A program made the translations under genes and the position numbers. Below are positions 1 through 8,153 of a stretch of DNA of 42,289 nucleotides, piece by piece. The stretch comes from Burkholderiaceae bacterium 16. GTDB lineage: Bacteria; Pseudomonadota; Gammaproteobacteria; Burkholderiales; Burkholderiaceae. The stretch is taken from positions 1 through 42,289 of the forward strand of contig JYOD01000081.1 of the NCBI GenBank assembly GCA_000955785.1, given 5' to 3'. The notes beneath the pieces were generated by a model. The model worked only from the letters and a program-made list of their open reading frames with translations, was not told where the DNA came from and did no database searches. Every line of letters begins with the position of its first letter. Positions within the stretch are counted from its first letter, which is position 1.

Positions 1-190
1 CGGTTAGTACTTCAGCAGCCTGTTAGTTGGGTTGCGATGTCGGCAAAATGGAAAATAGGCGCATGCGTTGCGCCCTGCGAGGCAGCGATCGGCGGGGCTA
101 TGGACGCACCGTTGGCGCGCAACGCTGTGCGTAGCTGAAGATCCGTTGACGTATTACTGGTGGCGAGAAGGCGAGGACTAGTGGGCCGCC

Positions 191-865
191 CTACCGCGCC
201 AAATACCCCGAAGCCCCACAAATCCACCCCAGATGCAGTTCCGTCTTCGGCAGCCTCTTCGCGCTGTAAAAGCAGTTAGGCCTCGCATCCAACCCAAACA
301 ACGCAGCGAATGCCCGATAGTCTTCAAACCACGCATTCGTCGGGCTGAACGAGTGAACGAGCATCACCGCGTGATCCGCGTTAAAGCGTTCCGCTCCCAG
401 GATCGCGGAGGCGGCTCTGCGCAGCAACTGATACCGGATCGATAAGGGGATCTCCAGCAGGCCGAGCGTTTCGGCGAGGAAGTCGAGGCGGGTGCGCCGT
501 CCCGGCGTCCCCGATTCCAGCCACTCCGCCAGTGTGCGGTCGAAGGGTTCGCCAACTTTGCCTTCCACAGCGAAGGAAATCAGTTGGCCGTCGCATTTGC
601 CCAGTACCCGGATGTCGCTCTGCGATTTGGTGGTGCGGCGCGCAAGCGCGGCCTGGTGCTCCGGGGGGGCGGGCAGCATGGCTGTGCCTCGCAGGACCGG
701 GTAGGCTTCGATGGCATTGGCGACTTCCGCGGGAAAGCCATCCGCTTCCTGCCAGCAATGCGCCAATGTGCGAGAGGTGTAGCGGGTTTTCCAATGCTTC
801 ACCAGATCTGCAAGAAAGGGAGCCCAGTTATCGGCCGCGGCGGTTGGGATGTAGATCCTGCTCAT
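191..865 (-). CDS. DUF6946 family protein, possible PD-(D/E)XK-like nuclease fold
   Basis: A 224-residue protein whose opening (MSRIYIPT, then HWKTRYT and CWQEADGFP) and later block VMLVHSFSPTNAWFEDY match what I know of the DUF6946 family, which has no established function. Residues D84 and E101-x-K103, the latter in the hydrophobic stretch ISFAVEGKV, have the spacing of a PD-(D/E)XK nuclease core; that reading is my inference. The frame is open further upstream, but I chose the ATG at 865 because a purine-rich AGGGGAAAAAAG precedes it and family similarity begins there. It lies alone on the minus strand, facing away from the DUF6429/DUF6155/TOTE genes. Together they form a patch visibly less GC-rich than the rest of the window. 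No signal peptide or membrane segment is seen. Confidence 0.75.
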   Translation of the reverse strand: MSRIYIPTAAADNWAPFLADLVKHWKTRYTSRTLAHCWQEADGFPAEVANAIEAYPVLRGTAMLPAPPEHQAALARRTTKSQSDIRVLGKCDGQLISFAVEGKVGEPFDRTLAEWLESGTPGRRTRLDFLAETLGLLEIPLSIRYQLLRRAASAILGAERFNADHAVMLVHSFSPTNAWFEDYRAFAALFGLDARPNCFYSAKRLPKTELHLGWICGASGYLAR

Positions 866-1247
866 CTTTTTTCCCCTGCTGGAGAATCGCCTGTGGCGTC
901 GACTCAGCCCACTAGCATGAGACGACGCTAGCACTGGCGGCTGGCGCTTTATGTTCGGTTGCCAATATAGGGCGTGTGCTGAGAAGCGCTGTGCGCGCCT
1001 CATTGAGGTAGGTGCATGCTGAACTGCCGTACGCATGGCAGATCACGAACCGAGTGCCGACTTGGATTGGATCCGAGGGATCACTCGAGCGCGGTGAGGG
1101 AATGCACAAAAGTGAGTCATGATGCCTAAGCGCTTTGACACGGTGCACCTGCTGCAATAACTGTCACTAAACTGCCAAGAGGACCAAGACGCCTGTCAGC
1201 GTCGCCCACCGTAGGCCGCTGGTACCGCGCAAGAAGGAGAACTGAAC
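866..1247. other. Intergenic stretch without a convincing gene
   Basis: 382 bases between the divergent DUF6946 and DUF6429 genes. Short open frames exist on both strands but none has a ribosome site or recognisable protein character. The promoters of both neighbours must lie here, yet I see no strong -35/-10 pair. The DUF6429 gene does have AAGGAG just upstream of its ATG. Confidence 0.5.
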
Positions 1248-1502
1248 ATGAACGCCGATCAACTCAACACCGATGCGATCGATGATGCTGTCCTGGGGCT
1301 GCTCTACCTGACCCTGCATGACGATGACCGCGCATGGAAGGGCTTTGACTGGGAGGCTTTGAACCGGATCCACGAACGGGGCTTCATTGCGAACCCCGTG
1401 AACAAGTCGAAGTCGGTGGCCTTCACGGAGCAGGGGTTGCGCGAAGCCGAGCGGCTCTTCAGGAAGCATTTCATTCTTCCTGACGCCGGCACTAAGGAGT
1501 AA
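1248..1502 (+). CDS. DUF6429 family protein
   Basis: A small 84-residue protein. The run AVLGLLYLTLHDDDRAWKGF, then a basic segment around NKSKSV and the C-terminal LREAERLFRKHF, are the hallmarks of DUF6429, a family of small bacterial proteins of unknown function, often found on accessory DNA. The pattern of a helical N-terminal half, a KSV.LTEQGL-like strand-turn and a final helix resembles small winged-helix proteins, but that is only a guess. AAGGAG lies 8 bases before the ATG. The next gene starts about 100 bases downstream on the same strand, so co-transcription with the DUF6155/TOTE pair is possible but not shown. Confidence 0.8.
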   Translation: MNADQLNTDAIDDAVLGLLYLTLHDDDRAWKGFDWEALNRIHERGFIANPVNKSKSVAFTEQGLREAERLFRKHFILPDAGTKE

Positions 1503-1605
1503 TGAGGGCGCGCATCGGAAATGCTCCGTCACCGCGGCGCCGGCTGGCAGCGCATGGCCGCTTGCGGTAAGGTGCGGGCTGGTCGAAAAACTCTGCGCTA
1601 TTGAA

Positions 1606-2151
1606 ATGGCTACCCAGAAAACCACGACTACCTGGATCGATGTCAGGACGAAACTGGCCGAGCTCGACCGTGCCGGCCTGCTGAGCCTGGTGCAAGACAT
1701 GTACGCCGCCAGCAAGGACAACCAGGCTCTCCTGCATGCCCGCTTCGGGCTCGGGGGCGACGTGCTCAAGCCCTACAAGACTGTCATTGCCCGTTGGATT
1801 TACCCTGATTTGTTTAAGAACCAGCCCACATCGGTTGCCAAGGCGAAGAAAGCGATCTCGGACTATAAGAAGGCTATAGGGAAGCCGGAGGGGCTGGCCG
1901 AACTGATGGTGTTTTATTGTGAGCAGGCAGGTGAGTTCAGCAGTGACCTCGCTTTGGACGATGCTGGCTACCTGGATGCGCTGGTGCGGATGTTTGGGCA
2001 GGCCTTGGCCGCCATTGATAACCTGCCTGAGGCACAACAGCAGCCGCTGCGAAAGCGCCTTGAAGCTGTAAGCGACCTCTGCCGGGACATTGGCTACGGC
2101 GTGGGCGACGGGATGGGCGGACTCCTTGCCGAGTTCGGCGTAGATGAATGA
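1606..2151 (+). CDS. DUF6155 family protein
   Basis: A 181-residue soluble protein. The block AKKAISDYKK...EGLAELMVFYCEQAGEFSSDL (about residues 76-111) and the ending DIGYGVGDGMGGLLAEF match the DUF6155 pattern as I remember it. The family has no assigned activity and appears all-helical. The stop codon overlaps the start of the primase-helicase gene by 8 bases (GATGAATGA), a classic translational-coupling arrangement, so the two proteins are probably made together and may act together. No ribosome site is evident before the ATG at 1606. Base composition is clearly lower in GC than in the genes beyond 5 kb. Confidence 0.7.
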   Translation: MATQKTTTTWIDVRTKLAELDRAGLLSLVQDMYAASKDNQALLHARFGLGGDVLKPYKTVIARWIYPDLFKNQPTSVAKAKKAISDYKKAIGKPEGLAELMVFYCEQAGEFSSDLALDDAGYLDALVRMFGQALAAIDNLPEAQQQPLRKRLEAVSDLCRDIGYGVGDGMGGLLAEFGVDE

Positions 2152-4492
2152 GTGCGATCCCCTAGCCGCGCTTCAGGCCGAAAACGCTCGCCTGATTGCG
2201 CTGCTGCAAAAACACGGCATCGAATGGCGCTTGCCCGTCGTGCCAGTGCCGCCAGTCCCCGAAGCAGAAACCTCGCGCCTATCCACCGACGACAAGGTCG
2301 CATTGTTTCGCCGCCTGTTCCGCGGACGAACCGATGCCTATCCGGTTCGTTGGGAAGGCAAAACCACTGGCCGCTCTGGCTACGCTCCGGCATGCGCCAA
2401 CGAGTGGCGCACGGGCGTTTGCGACAAGCCGCGCATCAAATGCTCGGACTGCGGCAACCGTCTGCTAATCCCGCTGTCGGAATCGGTCATCTACGACCAC
2501 CTGGCCGGTGAGCACACCGTAGGGGTCTATCCCCTGCTGGAGGACGACACCTGCTACTTCCTCGCCGTGGATTTCGACAAGGCCGAATGGCGGGACGATG
2601 CCCGCGCCTTCATTCAATCCTGCGGCGAACTGGGCGTACCCGCCGCTCTTGAGATCTCCCGTTCCGGTCAAGGGGCGCACGCCTGGGTTTTCTTCACCCA
2701 TAAGGTTTCGGCACGCGATGCCCGCCGTCTTGGCACGGCGATCATCAGTCATACATGCGCGCGCACGCGGCAACTGAAGCTCGAATCGTATGACCGATTG
2801 TTCCCGAACCAGGACACGATGCCGAAGGGCGGATTTGGAAACCTGATCGCCCTGCCGCTTCAGAAGAGACCGCGGGAGAGTGGCTGCAGCGTGTTTGTCG
2901 ACGCCGACTTGCAGCCCTATCCGGATCAGTGGGCATTCCTGTCGTCTGTCCGGACGATGGCGCCGCACGACATCGAGCCCGCTATCCTGCTTGCCACTGG
3001 TGGAACTCATCCGCTGGACGTGACGTTCATTGACGAAGAGGATTTGGGGGCACCGTGGAAGTCCGCATCATCCACGACAAGCAAGCTGTCCCTGCCGATG
3101 CCGGAGTCCCTTGCCGTGACGTTGGCGAATTTCGTCTACTTCGAGAAGTCGCGCCTGCCGCAGCCGTTGGCGAACCGCCTGATTCGCCTTGCCGCATTCC
3201 AGAACCCGGAGTTCTACAAGGCACAGGCCATGCGGATGTCAGTGTGGGACAAGCCGCGCGTGATCGGTTGTGCGGAGAACTATCCTCAGCATATCGCGCT
3301 GCCGCGCGGTTGCTTCGATGCCGCGCAGGAGCTGCTTCGAGACCATGGCATTCGTCCTGATATTTGTGACGAGCGACATAGCGGTGCCCCTCTTGAGGTG
3401 AAGTTCGCCGGCGTGCTGCGACTGGACCAGGAGGCAGCCGTGGCTGCCATGCTGCACCACGAGGCCGGCGTACTGTGCGCGCCGACCGCCTTTGGCAAAA
3501 CCGTGACGGCAGCAGCCATGATCGCGCGGCGGGGCGTCAATACCCTGGTGCTTGTGCATCGCACCGAATTGCTCAAGCAGTGGCAGGAGCGCCTGCAAGT
3601 CTTTCTCGGCGTCGGCAAGGATGTGTTGGGCACCATTGGTGGAGGCAAGGCGAGGCCAACCGGCAAGATCGATATCGCCGTGATGCAATCGCTATCCCGG
3701 CAGCATGAGGTCAATCCGCTGGTCGAGACCTACGGCCACGTTATCGTTGACGAGTGCCACCACGTTGGCGCGGCGTCTATCGACGCTATCCTGCGGAAGG
3801 TCAAGGCGAAGTACGTGCTTGGCCTGACCGCAACGCCGGTCCGCCGCGATGGCCAGCAGCCGATCATCTTCATGCAATGCGGGCCGATCCGGTACACAGC
3901 AGCGAGGCCTGCCAGCGCACCGCACGATCTGGAGGTGGTGCCGCGCTCGCTGAATGTGCGCATCGACCTGCCGCTGGCGGCCGGCATTCAGGACGTGTTC
4001 AGGCACCTCGCCCAGGATGCGGCCAGAACGGCTGCGATTGTGGCCGAAGCCGCAGACGCGTTCGCACAGGGCCGCAAGGTATTGGTGCTGACGGAGCGCA
4101 CGGAGCATCTCGACGCCATACGCACGCTGTTGGAGACGAAGGCGCCGACGCTGTTCGTGTTGCACGGGCGGATGTCGAAGAAGCAGCGCGCCGTCGTGAT
4201 CGGCGAACTGGATGCATTGCCTCCGGAGGCTCCCCGCATTCTGTTGGCGACAGGCAAGCTGGTAGGCGAAGGATTCGACCATCCACCGCTTGATACGCTG
4301 GTACTGGCGATGCCGGTTTCATGGAAGGGGACGTTGCAGCAATACGCTGGCCGGTTGCACCGCGAGCACGCCACCAAGACCGATGTGCGCATTATCGACT
4401 TCGTTGATAGCGGGCATCCGGCGCTGTTACGGATGTGGGAGAAGCGGCTGCGGGGCTATCGGGCGATGGGATACCGGATGGCGCCGGGCTGA
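2144..4492 (+). CDS. TOTE conflict-system primase fused to superfamily 2 DECH helicase
   Basis: A 782-residue two-part enzyme. Residues 8-28 form a short leucine-rich coiled coil. Next come a probable zinc site (C84, C93, C100, C103) and an archaeo-eukaryotic primase domain with D143-x-D145 (AVDFDKAEW) and the SGQGAH motif ending at H179. The C-terminal half is an SF2 helicase: Walker A APTAFGKT at 446-453, DECHH at 536-540, LTATP near 561, and motif VI QQYAGRLHRE near the end. This layout is known from so-called TOTE conflict systems, predicted by comparative genomics to act against invasive DNA; biochemical function is not established here. The gene overlaps the DUF6155 stop by 8 bases. No nuclease domain is fused, so an effector, if any, would be a separate protein. 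Confidence 0.85.
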   Translation: MNECDPLAALQAENARLIALLQKHGIEWRLPVVPVPPVPEAETSRLSTDDKVALFRRLFRGRTDAYPVRWEGKTTGRSGYAPACANEWRTGVCDKPRIKCSDCGNRLLIPLSESVIYDHLAGEHTVGVYPLLEDDTCYFLAVDFDKAEWRDDARAFIQSCGELGVPAALEISRSGQGAHAWVFFTHKVSARDARRLGTAIISHTCARTRQLKLESYDRLFPNQDTMPKGGFGNLIALPLQKRPRESGCSVFVDADLQPYPDQWAFLSSVRTMAPHDIEPAILLATGGTHPLDVTFIDEEDLGAPWKSASSTTSKLSLPMPESLAVTLANFVYFEKSRLPQPLANRLIRLAAFQNPEFYKAQAMRMSVWDKPRVIGCAENYPQHIALPRGCFDAAQELLRDHGIRPDICDERHSGAPLEVKFAGVLRLDQEAAVAAMLHHEAGVLCAPTAFGKTVTAAAMIARRGVNTLVLVHRTELLKQWQERLQVFLGVGKDVLGTIGGGKARPTGKIDIAVMQSLSRQHEVNPLVETYGHVIVDECHHVGAASIDAILRKVKAKYVLGLTATPVRRDGQQPIIFMQCGPIRYTAARPASAPHDLEVVPRSLNVRIDLPLAAGIQDVFRHLAQDAARTAAIVAEAADAFAQGRKVLVLTERTEHLDAIRTLLETKAPTLFVLHGRMSKKQRAVVIGELDALPPEAPRILLATGKLVGEGFDHPPLDTLVLAMPVSWKGTLQQYAGRLHREHATKTDVRIIDFVDSGHPALLRMWEKRLRGYRAMGYRMAPG

Positions 4493-4817
4493 GGTTGGCC
4501 GGGATGCCCTATTTCGATACGCTCGCCCTGTAAGTGCTCTGTTGTACGTGCCTGCGGATGCATTGATCGACTACCTGCCGCCACTAGGCGAGTTGGCCCA
4601 TCAGGTTCGGAGACCTCCAGGAACTGATTGCGTAAGGTGCCACCCTTGACACCCCCCAACCCCCCATGTTCCAATCCGCTCACATTCTGATTTGGGTCGA
4701 CGCCCATGCCAACCTGCCTACCCGGGCAAGGTGGATCGCGAGAGCGGATGTGGTTCCTTAGTCGTTGAGGAACAACCAAGCGGGCACTGCGTCGACCCTC
4801 CTTGCACGGAGGGTTTT
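4493..4817 (+). other. Leader-like region with two hairpins and a possible short reading frame
   Basis: This 325-base gap holds no normal gene. An exact TTGACA lies at 4646-4651 but no good -10 follows. A 31-codon frame runs from 4666 to 4761 without a ribosome site. Its stop codon lies inside a hairpin at 4753-4773 (GTTCCT paired with AGGAAC). A second GC-rich hairpin follows at 4796-4813 and runs into the ribosome site of the DUF3293 gene. Confidence 0.4.
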
Positions 4818-4824
4818 TTGTTTT
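4796..4824 (+). terminator. Terminator-like hairpin overlapping a ribosome-binding site
   Basis: CCCTCC (4796-4801) pairs with GGAGGG (4808-4813) around a TTGCAC loop and is followed by TTTTTTGTTTT, the form of an intrinsic terminator. The right arm is also the only good Shine-Dalgarno sequence for the downstream gene, so the structure may stop transcription, hide the ribosome site, or both. Confidence 0.6.
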
Positions 4825-5249
4825 CTGCCTCAGTCATTGATCGCGAACTCATCCAGGCTTACCTGGAGACGCACTATCACGTCCACGGCGATGCGCCCGC
4901 CACGTTAAGGGTCGGCGAGCCCAATGCGCCGCTGGCGGCGTTGCACGATGCGTCCGGCGTTACATGCAGCGCCTTTATCACCGCCTGGAACCCGTTCAGC
5001 CAGCAGGCTTGCGACGATGCAACCAATGCACGCCGCCAGGCGGCGCTGTCGTGCGAGCTGACGCGGCGCGGACTCACGTTTGTCGATGGCATCGGCCAGC
5101 ATCCTTCGAACGAATGGCCGGGCGAGGCTAGCTTCCTGGTGCTTGGTATTCCGCTGGAAGACGCGAAGGCGCTCGGCACCGAGTTTGAACAGAACGCGAT
5201 CATCTGGTCCGGCGCCGATGCCGTGCCTCAGTTGATTCTCTTGCGATAA
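4818..5249 (+). CDS. DUF3293 domain-containing protein
   Basis: The conserved part begins at VIDRELIQAYLETHYHV and includes CSAFITAWNPFSQ, PSNEWPGEASFLVLGI and the C-terminal EQNAIIWSGADAVPQLILL, which are hallmarks of DUF3293, a family of small proteins without a known activity. I place the start at TTG 4818 because GGAGGG lies 4 bases upstream, giving 143 residues, the normal family size; a frame open back to 4692 would add unrelated sequence. The start is thus embedded in the T-tract of a terminator-like hairpin. Only 11 bases separate its stop from the ADP-ribosylglycohydrolase gene, so the two form an operon. No ATG is available close to the conserved domain. Confidence 0.75.
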   Translation: MFSASVIDRELIQAYLETHYHVHGDAPATLRVGEPNAPLAALHDASGVTCSAFITAWNPFSQQACDDATNARRQAALSCELTRRGLTFVDGIGQHPSNEWPGEASFLVLGIPLEDAKALGTEFEQNAIIWSGADAVPQLILLR

Positions 5250-5260
5250 GCGGAGGTGAC

Positions 5261-6391
5261 ATGAAGCAAGACCTGCCTGTGATCCAACCTGCTTCCAATC
5301 CCGTTTCCAAGCCGACTGCGCGCAGCCGCTTCCGTGGCTGCCTGCTCGGCGGCGCTGTCGGCGATGCGCTGGGCGCGCCTGTGGAGTTCATGACGCACGC
5401 GGAGATCCTGGAGCGCTTTGGTGACGGCGGCATCACGGAGTACGCGCCGGCCTATGGCGGCGTCGGCACCATCACCGATGACACGCAGATGACGTTGTTC
5501 ACCGCGGAAGGTTTGTTGCGTGCCTGGGTGCGGGGCGTCGGCAGCTATCCGGACGCGGTCGCGCGCGCCTATCTGCGCTGGCTGCATACGCAGGGGATCC
5601 GGCCCGCATGGCATGCCGATCTCATCCTGGCCGAGCCGGGATGGCTCTGCCAGCAGGCTGCGCTGCGCAGCCGCCGCGCGCCGGGCAACACTTGCTTGTC
5701 CGCGCTGGAAGCGATGATGAAGCTGGGTGAGCCGGCGCGTAACAACAGCAAGGGCTGCGGCGGCGTCATGCGCGTGGCGCCGGCAGGTCTCTTTGCATGG
5801 GGAAATCCGGATCATCGATCGCCTCGCCACGCTTTTGATCTTGGGGCCGCGCTTGCCGCTCTCACCCATGGACATCCAACGGGATCGCTGGCGGGCGGCG
5901 TGCTGGCCGCGCTGGTCCACGAACTGGCTGACCGCGCGACGCTGCGCGATGCCTTGCGGACGGCCAAGGCATGCCTGGCCGCGCAACCGGACCACGAGGA
6001 AACGCTGCTGGCGATCATGCACGCGGAGCAGCTTGCCGGTTCCGACGTGGCGCATGAGGATGCCATCGCCCGTCTCGGCGAAGGCTGGGTGGCTGAGGAG
6101 GCGTTGGCGATTTCCATCTACTGCGCGCTCGTTGCCCGCGATTTCCGTCACGGTGTCATCCTCGCGGTGAATCATGACGGCGACTCCGATTCGACCGGCG
6201 CCATCACGGGCAACTTGCTGGGCGCGCTGTGGGGCGAGGAGGCGATTCCGCACGAATGGCTGGCGCCGCTGGAGCTTCGGGAAGTGATCGCGGAGCTTGC
6301 GGATGACCTTAGCGACTTTCCAACTTGGGATGTCGGAATGGATTCGGACCTGCCGCAACCCGACATGAACTGGCAACGCCGACATGGATAA
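5261..6391 (+). CDS. ADP-ribosylglycohydrolase family protein (DraG-like)
   Basis: A 376-residue cytoplasmic enzyme predicted to remove ADP-ribose from modified proteins or small molecules in a Mg-dependent way. Family motifs are complete: GAVGDALGAPVEF at 31-43, TDDTQM at 72-77 (metal ligands), NNSKGCGGVMRVAP in the middle, and NHDGDSDSTGAITGN near residue 310 (metal ligands). The ribosome site GGAGGTGAC directly precedes the ATG. It sits 11 bases after DUF3293 and overlaps the DUF445 gene by 8 bases, so all three are probably co-transcribed. No nitrogenase regulatory genes (draT, nif) are present, so a DraG role in nitrogen fixation is not supported; the substrate is unknown. Confidence 0.88.
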   Translation: MKQDLPVIQPASNPVSKPTARSRFRGCLLGGAVGDALGAPVEFMTHAEILERFGDGGITEYAPAYGGVGTITDDTQMTLFTAEGLLRAWVRGVGSYPDAVARAYLRWLHTQGIRPAWHADLILAEPGWLCQQAALRSRRAPGNTCLSALEAMMKLGEPARNNSKGCGGVMRVAPAGLFAWGNPDHRSPRHAFDLGAALAALTHGHPTGSLAGGVLAALVHELADRATLRDALRTAKACLAAQPDHEETLLAIMHAEQLAGSDVAHEDAIARLGEGWVAEEALAISIYCALVARDFRHGVILAVNHDGDSDSTGAITGNLLGALWGEEAIPHEWLAPLELREVIAELADDLSDFPTWDVGMDSDLPQPDMNWQRRHG

Positions 6392-7664
6392 AGAGAAGGA
6401 ACTGAAGCGGAACAAGGGCCGGGCGCTGGCGTTGCTGCTGGTTGCGACGGCCGTGTTCGGGGTGACGGCGTTCCTGCCGCCGGGCCTGGGGGTGAACTGG
6501 ATCAAGGCGATCGCCGAGGCGGCAATGGTGGGGGCGCTGGCCGACTGGTTTGCCGTGGTGGCGCTCTTCAGGAAGGTTCCGATTCCCTTTGTGTCGCGGC
6601 ATACCGCCATCATCCCGAGCCACAAGGACGAGATCGCGGACAACCTGGCGGTGTTTGTCAGGGAGAAATTCCTGGACCCCGACTCGATCGTGGCGCTGAT
6701 CCGGAAGCACGATCCGGCGCAGCAGGTGGCGGAATGGCTGACCAGCCCCGCCAATACGGACCGGCTTGGCGCCTATGCGGTCAAAATGCTGAGCGGCATC
6801 CTCGAGGTCATGGAGGATGCGCGCATCCAGGGGTTCATCCGGGATGCGATCCACGCCGCCATCGACAAGGTGGACCTGTCGAAATCCGCGGGCGCGATCC
6901 TGGATAGCCTGACCAGGAACGGCAGGCATCAGGAACTGCTCGATGAAGCGATCCTGCAGTTGCTCAAGCTGCTGCGGGAGCCCGGGACGCACAGCTTCAT
7001 CTCCACCAGGATCATCGAATGGCTCAAGAGCGAGCATCCGGTGAAGGAGAAGGTGCTGCCGTCGGAGTGGATCGGCAACAACGGCTCGGAGATGATCTCC
7101 AACGCGATCCGGAGTCTCCTCGACCAGATCGGGAAGGATCCCGGCCACGCACTCCGGCGGAACTTCGACGAAGCCGTGGTGAGCCTGATCGGGCGTCTCA
7201 AGAGCGACCCGGCCTTCCTGCAAAAGGGTGAGGAGATCAAGCAGTTCGTGAAGAACGACGAAATGCTCAATGCTTACACCAGTGCGCTGTGGGGCGAGTT
7301 GCGCAACTGGCTCAGGCGAGACCTGGACCGCAGCGATTCCCTGCTGCGCGGCAAGGTGGCCGCTTCCGGCCAGTGGATGGGGAAAACGCTGGCGCAGGAC
7401 CCTGCGTTGCGCAATTCGTTGAACGGGCATATGCAGGAGGCGGCGCGGAATATGGCGCCCGACTTCGCCCAGTTCCTCACCCGGCATATCAGCGATACCG
7501 TCAGGAACTGGGACGCGCGCGAGATGGCGCATGTCATCGAACTGAATATCGGCAAGGACCTGCAGCTGATCCGGATCAACGGAACGATCGTGGGCGGGCT
7601 GATCGGATGCGGGCTCTATCTGGTGTCTCACCTGGGTGAGATCATGCGCGTGATTGCGCATTAG
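6384..7664 (+). CDS. DUF445 (YjiN-type) membrane-anchored protein
   Basis: A 426-residue protein with a hydrophobic segment at about residues 15-33, a conserved patch AEAAMVGALADWFAVVALFR at about 45-64, a long charged helical middle, and a second hydrophobic segment near the C-terminus (IVGGLIGCGLYLVSHL). That arrangement is typical of DUF445 proteins such as E. coli YjiN, whose biochemical role is unknown. The IIPSHKDEIADNLAVFV region following the first segment also fits. The start overlaps the preceding stop by 8 bases, so translation is probably coupled to the ADP-ribosylglycohydrolase. The length is usual for the family. Confidence 0.85.
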   Translation: MDKEKELKRNKGRALALLLVATAVFGVTAFLPPGLGVNWIKAIAEAAMVGALADWFAVVALFRKVPIPFVSRHTAIIPSHKDEIADNLAVFVREKFLDPDSIVALIRKHDPAQQVAEWLTSPANTDRLGAYAVKMLSGILEVMEDARIQGFIRDAIHAAIDKVDLSKSAGAILDSLTRNGRHQELLDEAILQLLKLLREPGTHSFISTRIIEWLKSEHPVKEKVLPSEWIGNNGSEMISNAIRSLLDQIGKDPGHALRRNFDEAVVSLIGRLKSDPAFLQKGEEIKQFVKNDEMLNAYTSALWGELRNWLRRDLDRSDSLLRGKVAASGQWMGKTLAQDPALRNSLNGHMQEAARNMAPDFAQFLTRHISDTVRNWDAREMAHVIELNIGKDLQLIRINGTIVGGLIGCGLYLVSHLGEIMRVIAH

Positions 7665-7678
7665 GCGCCGGGCGGCGC
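7665..7678 (+). terminator. Short GC hairpin after the DUF445 gene
   Basis: GCGCC and GGCGC arms around GGGC lie directly after the stop codon, followed by TGCCGTTTTCG. The stem has only 5 pairs, so termination is a weak guess. Confidence 0.3.
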
Positions 7679-7731
7679 TGCCGTTTTCGCCCCGGCCGTG
7701 CCGTTGCCGGCAACGCATCGCTGCGCATTCG

Positions 7732-7773
7732 TGGTTCAATACACGCAGTACATATTTCCCGCGCAGTGAACCA
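7732..7773 (+). promoter_or_regulatory. Inverted repeat abutting the MazG-like start codon
   Basis: TGGTTCA (7732-7738) and TGAACCA (7767-7773) form perfect 7-bp arms 28 bases apart; the right arm ends 2 bases before the ATG. It could be an operator or an RNA stem that hides the start. No protein partner can be inferred. Confidence 0.35.
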
Positions 7774-7775
7774 TC

Positions 7776-8111
7776 ATGACCCTGATCGACATCAAGAACC
7801 TCCAGCAAGCCGCGGCCGCATTCGGCGAGGCGCGCGGCTGGGGCAAGTACCACAGTCCCAAGAACCTCGCCATGGCGCTCAGCGTGGAAGTGGCCGAACT
7901 GGTCGAGATCTTCCAGTGGAAGACCGAAGGCGAAGCACGGGAGATCATGTCCACCGATGAGCGCGCGCATGTGGAGCAGGAGCTGGCGGACATCACCATC
8001 TACCTGGCGCAGTTGCTGAACGCCCTCAACGTGGATCTGGATGCGGCGGTGAAAGCCAAGATGGAGATGAATGCGCTGAAGTATCCGGCGAAGGCCGGCA
8101 GCGCGGATTGA
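7776..8111 (+). CDS. MazG-like nucleotide pyrophosphohydrolase
   Basis: A 111-residue all-alpha NTP pyrophosphatase of the single-domain MazG/RS21-C6 type, which hydrolyses (d)NTPs, often dCTP or modified dCTP, to the monophosphate and pyrophosphate. The metal-binding pairs are intact: E38-x2-E41 in LSVEVAELVEIFQW and E69-x2-D72 in EQELADITIYL. Its small size and the W48 in IFQWKTEGEA fit the dCTPase-like subgroup. No clear Shine-Dalgarno precedes the ATG. Instead the leader holds an inverted repeat TGGTTCA...TGAACCA that ends 2 bases before the start codon. A strong hairpin lies just past the stop. It is a single-gene unit as far as I can see. Confidence 0.85.
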   Translation: MTLIDIKNLQQAAAAFGEARGWGKYHSPKNLAMALSVEVAELVEIFQWKTEGEAREIMSTDERAHVEQELADITIYLAQLLNALNVDLDAAVKAKMEMNALKYPAKAGSAD

Positions 8112-8116
8112 AGTGA

Positions 8117-8142
8117 GGCGGCGCCAAGGCGAGGGCGCCGCC
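8117..8142. terminator. Bidirectional terminator-like hairpin between convergent genes
   Basis: GGCGGCGCC (8117-8125) pairs perfectly with GGCGCCGCC (8134-8142) around an 8-base loop. It lies between the converging MazG-like and secreted-protein genes, where a shared terminator is expected; the T-run is poor (CTTGT). Confidence 0.5.
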
Positions 8143-8153
8143 CTTGTCATGCC

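Noticed and set aside
4290..4649. Plus-strand frame overlapping the end of the TOTE helicase
   Set aside because: It is an out-of-frame shadow of the helicase C-terminus.
5261..6391. Assignment as nitrogenase-specific DraG
   Set aside because: No nif or draT genes are in the window; motifs define only the broader ADP-ribosylglycohydrolase family.
6309..8150. Long minus-strand open frame of over 600 codons
   Set aside because: It is antisense to the well-supported DUF445 and MazG-like genes, rich in His/Arg/Gln, with no domain; long antisense frames are common in GC-rich DNA.
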